A stretch of DNA of 64,000 nucleotides from NCBI GenBank assembly GCA_964057225.1, contig OZ059899.1, positions 15,136,501 to 15,200,500 of the forward strand, read 5' to 3'. Shown here one piece after another: positions 49,756 through 60,112 of this stretch (the first letter of the stretch is position 1; each line of letters starts with the position of its first letter). The position numbers and the translations under genes were made by a program. The DNA comes from Auanema rhodensis (taxonomy: Eukaryota > Nematoda > Chromadorea > Rhabditida > Rhabditidae). A model generated the notes under the pieces. The model saw only the letters and a program-made list of their open reading frames with translations, was not told the origin of the DNA and did no database searches.

Positions 49756-49976
49756 TAGTTATGCAGATTTCTTGGTAATCATGCTGTGCAATTTTCAAAC
49801 TGTTGTTTTCCTAACACGAGGCATCATTTATCTCACAATGTATTTATTGAAGGTTAATATTTATTTCAAATGTTATATAAAGTGTGTAATTCTAAAAAAT
49901 TAGAACAATACTTGTTGTGTTTACTAGGAAGAAATGTGAATTCTACAGTATTTCAAAGTTTCAATTCAGTTTGATC

Positions 49977-50877
49977 TTATTGATCTCCAGAAACGGCTTT
50001 GTCAATGTATTGTTTGAACTCTGAAAATGAGATTCTTGTACAGAAAGCAAAGAAAACATTGTGATAACAATATTAAAGTGTGTCTACTAATTTTTTTGGA
50101 GCTATTGGACTTACGATTCCAATCAAAATCATTCTTCAAGAAATTCTCGTCAAAAAGATATACGAAGTTTTGCCACTTTTCTGATCGTCAAGTGCAAATA
50201 GCGAGATCCCAGAGAATAAAATAAACACTCGTTTTCACAAATCGCCTCCGTGAGCTCTTCAGATATTGAAAAAGCAGGTCGTTCCCAACTTTTACAATCC
50301 TTTTGCACATTTTGTACAAGAACATTGAAAAAGTATTATTGGTTTCATCAAATCATAAGTTTTTTAGAGGTTTTTTTGCCAAACCAAACAAAACAATTCA
50401 AAAACTGAATATACCTTCGTAACTGATCTTACAGTCACCATCCTTATCAGCATTCTTAACAACATTGATGAGGAATTTCAAGTTAGCTTTGAAAGCAGGA
50501 TCCGTTTGTTCACTCTAAAAAAAACAAAATGATAAATACATAGAGAAACTTAAGCTGGATATTCACAAGCAGGTCAAGAGATATGCACTTTATGTATGAT
50601 AGTCAAACAGATAAACTCGAAAAAAATGAATGAATATCACTTGAACAATGAAACTGAACATAGCTATAAGTTATGAACTATATTTCATTCAAAATATAAA
50701 ACTGTCGAATGGAACTCACTTTGTCGGCTCCAAGAAGCATGCAGATGATGTCATCCTTGCTTATGAATCCAGACATATCTTTGTCATGCTTGTTAAACAT
50801 TTCTCTCAGATCATGTTCTAAAAAGTAGGCCCAATATGTGAAAGAAAAACAGTTAAAATCTTACCCCAAGTAGCCAT
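49977..50877 (-). CDS. Small two-EF-hand calcium-binding protein (84 residues)
   Basis: Four exons on the minus strand: the first is only 13 bp (50865-50877) and the last encodes FKQYIDKAVSGDQ. Two EF-hands are visible. Loop 1 is DKDMSGFISKDD, with Asp instead of Glu at position 12, which usually weakens or alters calcium binding. Loop 2 is DKDGDCKISYEE, canonical. The linker is a long helix (KANLKFLINVVKNA). It resembles half of calmodulin or an S100/calbindin-like small protein, and no signal peptide is seen, so it is probably cytosolic. Stop at 49977, with no long 3' extension. The upstream neighbour on the same strand is rps-7, 376 bp away. Confidence 0.88.
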
Positions 50878-51253
50878 TATGATAGACCAGTGTACGCAAA
50901 CGCAGACTACTAAGCTTACCGAAGGTAGAAGGAGGAGGGATCTACAAGAGCCCAGAGGTGGAGCTATCTCAACGAGCGCTAGCCACCCTCATCAAAAACC
51001 AATAGAAGCTCTTCTAGCTGAACATTGTCACACGGCTCATTACTGCACTTCTTGTATCCCTTACTATTCCGACAATACTAACCTTTTAGTTTACCCGTGA
51101 AAAGAAAACATGAAATTGAATGATCAAAATACTAGTTAAATCATAATATTGTTTCAAATATTGTGAGTATCTTTGTATGAAGTTTGCAGTTTCCAATAGA
51201 AGTAATAAAGAATAGAATATTTCATAACAATTTATGATACCAACAAAAACAAT
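50878..51253. other. Spacer between rps-7 and the EF-hand gene
   Basis: About 376 bp with a GC-richer half (50890-51070), presumably the EF-hand gene promoter or 5' UTR. A 73-residue plus-strand ORF starts at 50879, overlapping this block; it shows no recognisable domain, signal peptide or splice continuation and is not called. Confidence 0.5.
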
Positions 51254-52009
51254 TTAGAAGATTGGATCGGGGAACTCGAACACAACATCTTTTCCAGTAA
51301 GCTTTCTGTAGACGGAGGAGAAGACGTCAACCTTGTGCTCAACATTGCATTGCTGGGACTTATCGAGGTGGACCTACAAAATCATAATAGGTTCTCATGT
51401 TAATCAATAAAAGACAAAAATAAAATACAAACCTTGTGAACTTTCTTTCCATCGAGCTTAACTCTGATTCTTCTTCCAACGACTTCAGCGGGGAAGACCA
51501 TCTCGTCGAGCCAGGCATCGTGAACGGCGGTAAGAGTTCTGGAGCGTGGTCTCTTTTGCTTTTGTGGCTTAGCCTTAGATCCTCTCATTGGCTTGGGAAG
51601 AATTCTTCTCTATAATTAATGTAAATATAATACAAGAAAAAGCTAGAAACAAACCTTGGCAAGAACAAGAACATGCTTTCCTCCGAATTTCTTCTCAAGT
51701 TCACGGACAACTCTAGTCTGGATCTTGTGGAATTGCTTGAGTTGTGGGACTGGGACGTAGACAATGATGACGGATTTGTTTCCTACGTCAATTTCCTAAA
51801 AAAAAAATTTTTAATTAAAGCAAGACTAATCGAAAAAAAATAAAAATAAATAATTGAGCACTTACTTTGACTCCAACAATGTAGAGCTCACGAAGTTGGG
51901 CCTTGATATCAGAGGTGGCCTCGAGCTCAACGAGGGCCTGGGAGACTTGCTTCTCCAGCTCAGAAGGAGCGGAGTTGTCGGCTTTCAACAACTTTCCTAT
52001 TACGACCAT
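51254..52009 (-). CDS. rps-7: 40S ribosomal protein S7 (eS7)
   Basis: Small-subunit ribosomal protein eS7. Read from 52009: [20 protein letters not shown], then [79 protein letters not shown], and the end [11 protein letters not shown]. Four exons with introns of about 45-70 nt (for example 51797-51865, 51612-51655, 51374-51432). About 194 residues, as expected. Same strand as the EF-hand gene. An acceptor (TTTTAG-like) lies in the T-rich leader above the ATG, but I could not fix it. Confidence 0.96.
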
Positions 52010-52684
52010 CCTTTAACCCAGTTGAACACTAAAACTAAAATTGAAATACTAAACTTGAATTATAAAAACACAAATTAAATCCGAACGAAAATATTATAAC
52101 AGATCTTAAAATGAGGCATTGAGGCTTAGAATAACTTGATCATTAAAAAATGAAGGTATCACACTATTTTATACACAATACCCTGTTTAGCTAAACAAGT
52201 TCTTATCGTAAAAATTAACAAAATTTCGACAACAATTATAGTAAACGACGAAAAAACGTTAAAATCCCAAAAGATCTCTAAATGTGTCTATGGAAAATAT
52301 AGACGTACGATAGCACAGAAAGAAGAAACAGGGTGATCGCGTCGGGACCTTTTCAGCGCAGCGAGTTTATTACTAGCGCTAATACCAAAAAAAAGGAAAA
52401 AGTACAATTAGCTTTGATTGATATAGATGTATCTAATGATTTTAATTATTTAGAGGGTTGAGGGAATGATTACTTGATTTAATATGTATTAAGAAAAAAA
52501 TATAATTGCTATGGTGATTTATTTATTTTTCTATTTTAAAGAGTTGTAGTAAAAAAAGTTTTTTCATATTTAAATAATAGTTTTCATGGCTTATATAAAG
52601 GATGATGAGAATAAAATTTTTTTCATAGGATGCTGTTCTGCAGCATTGTCTGAGTAAAAGTTGAAACGTGCATAATACTTCAAA
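52010..52684. other. Promoter side of rps-7, otherwise empty
   Basis: AT-rich DNA with one GC-rich block at about 52325-52380 (containing GCGTCGGGACC and GCGCAGCGAG) that probably marks the rps-7 core promoter. No ORF or RNA gene seen. Confidence 0.5.
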
Positions 52685-53267
52685 ATGCATGTTGTTCGGC
52701 CTAGTGATACGAGGTTCAGCTGAAGTTTTAAGCTTTCCTGAATACCTGATTTGGTAGAAAAAACTTTCTATTCATTTTTTACTTCTAGTTTGGTGAGTGT
52801 CGAATTGTATTAGTTCTTATCTTTTGTTTCCTATGCCATGTATGCTTATACTTTGCATTATTGGTAGGTACGTCTTAAGTTTAGAAAATGATTTTTTCAC
52901 TGCTATGCTCGTTTATCTATTGTTTTTCTTTTCTGAATACACGTCAGACTAATGAAGTTTTACTATATTTAACTTTTAAGTAAAGTAGCTCTGTTATGTG
53001 TTTGTTGCTTTTAGTTGTTTGAAAATTCAATAAATGAATTGCAACCAGTCGTTACGTCAGTTATGATCAAAATGATATGTTTGCATATGGTGGATTTAGT
53101 CGGCTGTCTCATATGTTGCAACGTTTGTTTAATTCACGCAACGCTAAGGCATTTACTGGTATCACCCCAAATGTAAGGAATTGTAAAACTTACTGGCTAT
53201 TCATTACATTTAGCCTAACATTGGGAGTGCTGACCAAATGTGGAAAAAGAGCTTAGAGGACAGTTGA
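52685..53267 (+). CDS. Candidate small spliced gene, 68 residues, unrecognised
   Basis: Proposed exons: 52685-52713, 53049-53172, 53214-53267. The last intron (53173-53213) is a convincing 41-nt GTAAGG...TTTAG intron and keeps an open frame on both sides. The middle exon reads YDQNDMFAYGGFSRLSHMLQ and continues with Arg/Asn-rich residues to TGITPN; the last exon reads PNIGSADQMWKKSLEDS then TGA. The join of the first exon (MHVVRPSDT) depends on a weak donor GTTCAG and acceptor AACCAG, so the protein might instead begin at the internal ATG 53077 (49 residues). No signal peptide or known domain. The YGGF string recalls opioid peptides but has no dibasic flank, so I give it no weight. It could also be a chance ORF. 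Confidence 0.35.
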
Positions 53268-56200
53268 TGAATGCCATTGTACTACATTTCCCAAAGAGTC
53301 AAGCTCTTCCATATTTGACATGTTTTAGCGGATATCTAAGAATTATCGTCTTTAGACGGCAGTTTTATTTGATTCTTCACCCATATATTCGTAACAATTA
53401 GCCAAAGGTTCATTTTAGCTTTTTCGCGAAAAAGTATTCGTATTAGGAATTCTTATCGTGAATCTTCTTTAATTGAAATGAGATTTGTTTTTGTTATGAT
53501 AGTAGAGATTCTTTATTTTAACTTTTTTTTCCTATTCAAGCAGGTGTGCTGTGACGCTATCTTGCTCTGAAAAAAGATTCTAGCATATAAAACGCATATT
53601 TTCTTCCAGAAAAATATAATTTTTGCATAATAACTAGCTAGAAGAGATTTTAGAAATTGGCTATTTTATTTTGTTTTTGTCTGTAAACATCAAGAGATCA
53701 CGTTTTAGTTTTGAATGAAAAATACATGTAATACAATGTATTCAATGTACTGCATTTCAATATTTTTCATCTTCTGTTGGCTAAGCTTTAGTTTTGAATC
53801 TGCTTTTTACTGTGACCAGTGCATATATCCACTTGGGATGAGCCTTGGGAAGTTTATAATCAAGTTTGTTGTATACTCTCAATTCCATTTGATATATTGA
53901 TTCAATTTTGTCTTTTCTGCCACACTCAATGAACATCTTCAAATATACAAGTAGCAAATTAAATGATATCTTGGAAGCTTTGATCTCAAATTAAGGTTTT
54001 GAACCATCTCCCAGATCACTTCTCTTTGTCTTGAAATTTCATTATATTTGTGATGTGTAGCATTCTTCTGAGCAGTGATGATGGACGTTTGCCAAAAAAA
54101 AGATTTTGCTGCCATCAAAAACTTATTATGGATTTTGAATATTAATAATCACAGTATTTATATGAAAATACGTTTTTTGCTTTTATATACATACATATTC
54201 CGCTTTTTAATGATGCTGAACCCACAAATCCGCCGCATGTTAGCCTGCAATTGCTCAGAATTAATTCTCAGAAAACCTTAGTGGTATCAGTTCTCTTGTT
54301 GTTTTCAAACTCGACTTGTCAGGTTATTAGTTTTTGCAGTAGGAATATGACTAATATGAGCAGGTCGAAGAAAAAAGGCTTGACTGAAGTGTAGGAGGGA
54401 GGGAAGAGGGTGGAGAGGAGACGTAAGATCACGTTATGCTTTCAGACGACACGAGAACTAAGTTCATGCACATCATTCATGTGGAAGATTTTGAGCAATT
54501 TCGTTAAAAAAAACGTCCAAGTGAAACGATGAGGTGATGAGAATATTTTTGAACAAACTACTACTAGCATGAAAGTTCGGCTGAAGAGACAAGACTGAGC
54601 AATTTGGATGGTAAATTGAAAGCAATCTTTTCGCAGCTTTTTATGCTCCGGATTTTGATTGAACTCTCCGAAAAAGGAGAGTTCTAACATCCCCTTGTCT
54701 TCTTTTCCGGTTTTATAGACCTTCTGATCTAATAGATTCATTGTTCATCATTGTTCTTCAGTTTTTTTTCAAACTCAGCTAAAACAATAAGCTCTATGTT
54801 ATTTAAAGTAAAGTCTTATTATTTTTTGATATATCTGAAAAGATTCATATAGAAATTCATGTTTCTCCTCTATTCACAATTTGGGTAGATACGTTCAGTT
54901 CACACCACTGAGACTGTCTTTGTTCTCCAATTGTTTCAACGAAGTAAGAAGAATTTTTCCCCCAAAAAGATCCTTTGTGTGTTTCAGCACCTCGTTGTTA
55001 TGAGCCGTTCTGCCTGGCCTTTATGGCTCCAAGCATGCCTCAGGGCACAGAGGATTTCTTCTTCTTGAATTCGGAAGTAGTAAGAGAGAAAAAGTTGAGT
55101 TATACAAGGAATACACGATGTCAGAATAGTGTCAACATGCTTCTTTCGTCATAAAAGAATATTTGAGAATTTGACAGTTTGAAACAGCTTCTTCTGTTTT
55201 CCTTAACTTCTTATTTCGTTAATAGCTTTTCTGAATTTCTTTCACTCTTCCATCATACATAGCCATTAGATTTAACTACGATTGTCCTTTGAGTTTTGAG
55301 AATCGTGGTGGATAGCTTTTCACTACTTCCTTGAGTTTACCAAAAATAATATGAATCCAATCCACTCCGCTCGTCCTCTTCGTTTGCTTTTTAACGCATG
55401 AGCCATACGTGAATTTCACGTGAACTTGCCTTTTCTTTTTCTACGCCTTGGATCGTAAAACCGGTTGCACTAGTTTTGTCTTGCTGACTTAAATTGAATT
55501 AATTTTTTTAAATTGTCATAACTCTGATATTCTTTCGAGCTTTCTTCTATGTCTGTACCTTAGTGCGAACATGGAAAGAATAGAATAAAGGCGGAGCTCA
55601 TAGCTCAACCTCAATACTCATACATCGGCCATCCCTCCTACTCTCTCTATATCTCTTTTTCTCTTTACAACTTCTACTCTTGTTCTTTTTCTTACTCTTA
55701 AAGAGAGACGAACCCGAAAAATTTCAAACCCGTTTATCCAATTTTCTCCCTCCTTTCTGTGTCCGCTCGTCCTCACCCCCGTCTCTATCAAGCTGCTTCC
55801 TTCCTCTACTCCTACTACCACATGTGTATAGGTCTTCCTCACACTCTTCATCTGAAGGTCCTTTTGCCCCACCCTCTTTTTGTAATTTTTACTCATCTTA
55901 ATGGAAAGAGATCTTATTTTGTAGTTCCTAGCTCTCATGACCATGCTTGGACCTAAGTTTCTACTCAATCAGAAAAAAAGGTCCATTGAAACATCTTATG
56001 CTAATCAGCTTAAAGCTTAAATCTCTTTCTCAACGGACTCTGTCTCCAAACCCTTTTCATTTATATCTTTCGTCTATTCTGATTATTTTTGTCTTTTTTA
56101 CCCAGATATTGCTGGTGAGCTCAGTATAAAACGAAAAAAAAGCAGGCCTGAGCTTCCTGCTCGTAGTCATTGAATTCCAGCTCGGATGAGTAAATGCGTT

Positions 56201-56407
56201 CATTTCGTTCTCCATCTAGGAATCTTTCCTTTTTTTTCTTCAATTTGTTTGATTATAGTGTATCTTTAAGTACAATTCGGCTTTCTTACGTCATTTTTCA
56301 ACATTTTTTTTTGATTTTTAACAATTTTCTAATTGTTACCCACACCTTGAGAGCCTTTTTTTCATATTAACACACATATTTGAATTTGTAATAAAATAAA
56401 GATTAAA

Positions 56408-56518
56408 TTATATATATATATATATATATATAAACATAAATATATATATATATATACATATATATACAGATATACATATATACATATCGATGTAAATCTA
56501 TATATATATATATATATA
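56408..56518. repeat. Interrupted (TA)n array, 111 bp
   Basis: Three pure TA runs separated by TACA and TAAACA interruptions and a short unique piece at 56489-56496. Such DNA extrudes easily into cruciforms. Confidence 0.95.
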
Positions 56519-57762
56519 GCCTACATCTGAGCCTATCTAAGTGTTTTCAGTTTACGGCATTTCAAGTTAAGTCTTTTCAACTCAGCTTGTCAACTTTCCG
56601 CCTCCTCCAGATCTTCTTTTACTTCTTAGCATGATTCTCGATAGAAAGTATGCTTATCATAATAGCAAGGGAGAGAAACCTTAATTGTAAAATCTAGAGC
56701 ATTTTCAAGTTTGGAAAGTGTATTGTGATGCTTACCACTTTCATGCATAGCTTAAGCTTATTTATTTATTTCGCAGTTCTTTATTAGTCATATCTGCTTG
56801 ACATTCTATAGACTCAAGAAAAATAATGCTGATTTTCATACATACTTCATTCTTCTCCGGAATCATGACATGAGTATTATCATGAGTAGTATGAACTACA
56901 GTGAGCTCTTGAAATGGTTCTCATGTAAACAGTATGATTACTTCTGAAATGCTAATATATGGAACGTTTTAGTTTCTCTGCATGTTCAATTTATTTCGAT
57001 GATTTTTGATTTTTGTCAAATGAAGGCATCAGTTTTAAAGAAACAGGGAAGAAGACAAAGAGAGGGCGAAGGCAGAGAACAAAATTGTGGAATGGCTATG
57101 GAATGAAGAGAAAACGAGAGAGATAGAGAAAACCTATAGAGGTCAGAGAAGCAGAGATAGAGGGAGAGGCGCGTGAGAGAGGTAGTCAGTCGCTTATTCG
57201 GGGAGATGCTGCCCGATGGCGATAACTACATTGTGAAGCTGACGATAAAAGCAGAAGCAGAGGAAGATATGTAGTTGTCGGCAGTAATGTCAGCGAATAT
57301 TAAGAGAGCATGACCCAGAACAGCAAAAGATGAGCGAAAACTTAAAATAAGCTAGAGAGTGAGAGAGAGAAAAGAATGAGAAAGATAGAGAGAGAGTATA
57401 TATAAATATAAAGAGGATGAGAGGGCCGTTGACTAGGAAAAGGGAGAAATTTGATGATTTCAAGTTTTTCCTCAAATCAGCCAGCCCAAAATTCCGTCTC
57501 CCGGTTCCAATTTTGTCGTCTGATATTGCAAGTAGTCTAGTTGAAAGCTCGATGATGTCTACTTCAGGATAGCAGCTACAACAGTGTCCAACTGAAGTCA
57601 CAGCTGATGATGCTAAAGTTTTGCGCAATCTAATGCTAAGAACATGGATACATCCACCAAGTATTGAAATGATTAAGATGATGTTGCGGCTTGACCCAGA
57701 CGAAAGAGAGGCAAAGAGTTAGTAAGAGAGATAGATTGAGAGAAAAAGATGACTCAATGGTG

Positions 57763-57770
57763 TATAAAAG
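57763..57770 (+). promoter_or_regulatory. TATA-like box downstream of a GA-rich stretch
   Basis: TATAAAAG follows a purine-rich region with many GAGA motifs (57010-57760). It is about 2.3 kb upstream of the first certain receptor exon and could be its promoter, with an unseen first exon between, or may be unrelated. Confidence 0.3.
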
Positions 57771-60112
57771 CTATACAAGCTCCACTTTAATCTTCATCAT
57801 CATCCTCAAACTCTTCTGATTCAATTTTCAAGATTTTGATTATGAAATTTGAAAATGAAGCGAATATTCGTAAAGTCATAGAGGACATGAGAACTCTTTT
57901 TTTATGTTAGTATGCACTATAATTGTTTTTCTTTCTTTTTCTTAATTATTATTCTTCTTGCCCAATTATGGCTTGTATTCTTATTAAGGTTGTCAAACAT
58001 CCCTTCTTCTTTCCCTGAATTCATATCTATATTCTTGTTAGTTCTTCTTAAAAACTCTCAATGTTTGTATTTATGTTATTTAGTTCTATATAGTATTGTT
58101 TCTTTTAATAACAACTTGGCTAGTTTTGAACCAATAAGGTTACATCCTATTCGCAGCTGGTCCAACTAAAAAGATGTACAGCATTATTCAAACAAATTGG
58201 TGTGGCTACGAAAATGGCGCAGATTGGACGACAAACTCCGAATATAGCATAGTCACGTAACCTCCAGGGAATTCTATTCAAAGAACTCAAATGCTTAACG
58301 TGATTATATGTTTTAATAGTTCGAATAAGCACAATATCTTAATTCTTATAAAACTGCTGTCATCACTGCTCGACTGTGGTTCTAAGCTTTGCTTCAAAGT
58401 TCTTAGGCGCATCGCCGGATTCCTCAAAAAACGGGACCCACTCTGATTTTGAGTGTGATCAAACGTATTTTCTTTAAAACCACCCACACTCTAACCGTGC
58501 TTCAACTTTTCTCTCTCCTAGCTTCTTCCTGATTCTCTCATGGAATCTCCTCATCTGGAAACGCGTGAAGTCAAGGAGTTGGCAAAACATCAAAAACAAA
58601 AATGAGCAGCATAAAAAACCCTTAGGCAAATGCTTTTATAGAGTTTTCTCTTCCCCCATTTTTGGCTAATATTGAGTATTTCACTTCAAATGTATTTTCT
58701 AATGTATAAGTTCTTGCTCTGAATTGTCACTTTTCCGAATTTCTTTCATCGGTGTCTTTTGTGTCACTGACCAATACCAGTTTAATCCAATTGTTGAGTT
58801 TCGTATTTTCAACTAGTGTTCTTTATGCTCCTGATCCTCCACACTTCTCACGCAGTTGCAAATCAACTTTAAGATTTCTCTCAAGTAAACATTTCCTTTT
58901 AAAATCTTTTTTTTCATAATAGGAAATTGTATAGAAAATCGCAAGATGAACACAAAATTAGGTATAGTTCTTCACAATTATTTTAATATTACGAGCATTT
59001 ATGTTTTGTTGTTTTTTTTCTACAAAAACTGCCTGAACTATTTGAATTGAATATGTAGATTATCACAACATTTTTATCTTTCTCGTCGTAAAGCTTATTC
59101 AATCTTAAAGTTCATAGATTATTCTCAAGTTCCTCTTTCAACTTCTGAAAAGTTTAAAAAGTTTTGTTTGTACTTTTACATTAATCCGGTTAGGTACTAA
59201 TAAACTGGACGACCTAGCTGTATCTCTTTCTGTCTCTCTTCAAGTTTCTACAAAGTGAATTAGCTTTGTTATTTTTGCTTGCAGACATAAAAATTGAATT
59301 TTTTATTAAAGCAAAATTATACTTCCTAAAGAAGTCATTTAAAGAATCTTCAAAACCCTCATAACCTCTTTTCTCCTGACAACGTTTTCAAACATTTAAA
59401 CTTTTATCCAATAAACATTTTTCTGTTTTCTAATGTCTAACTTCATCATCATCATGAGCCTAGAAACAAATTTTCTTTTGTCTTTTTTTGTTTGAAACAT
59501 CCATCTGAATCTTCTTACACTCCTTTCCTACTTAGATTTGCAGAAACTTGTCACCTCTGGGCCTCAGGGAATAGTTTTCTCAATGAGCATGTTGGATATA
59601 GAAGAATACGCTAACGGCAGAAAATGGCTAACTGACCATGCTGTTCTTTTAAACGAGCACGTCCTAATTTACTTCTCCCAATTTTTACTGCTTCTGTCCT
59701 TTTTGCATCATTGAATTTCGTACTTTTGAAGCGATTTTCTCTTTTTTTGAACATTTCAATGTGTCGGCGATCATTTCAATTTTCCATTTTATTTGTTGAT
59801 ATTTAGGATGGTTGCCGTTGCCTAAGTGTGCTCAAAGCACATTTTCAAGCTTCAGACTGGAGTTGTTGCACTACTTCTTATCACTTTATCTGTTCAGCTT
59901 CTATCACATCTGTACGTATATTTGCTCCTATTTTGGTCGGAATCGAATACTTCGTCCACGACTTATCATTAACAAGGTAATAGCCGTTTTTCGGCTTTAC
60001 CTGTTGGGTAGACGCCACCCGGCGCTTTCTTGGCGTTCATTGACATCGAAAAACCAAAAAGCAAAGCATTTGCTACTTACAATTTTAATCTCACTGACTG
60101 AACAGTTGAAAA

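Larger units (their letters stand above)
53268..60112. other. Long upstream region of the glutamate receptor gene, mostly non-coding
   Basis: About 6.8 kb, AT-rich. It contains a 111-bp TA-rich array, a GA-rich stretch at 57010-57420 followed by TATAAAAG at 57763, a TTTCACGTGAA element near 55415, and coding-like stretches at 53715-53860 and 54988-55075 discussed as findings. A T-rich acceptor TTTAG at 59806 starts an open stretch with a donor GTACGT near 59910, possibly a 5' UTR exon of the receptor gene. I recognise no known gene. Confidence 0.55.

Noticed and set aside
50879-51100. 73-residue plus-strand ORF divergent to the EF-hand gene
   Set aside because: No domain, signal peptide or downstream exon. 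The DNA is better read as promoter or leader of the EF-hand gene.
54442-54741. 99-residue minus-strand ORF
   Set aside because: Ordinary composition, no domain, no signal peptide, and no neighbouring exons in phase.
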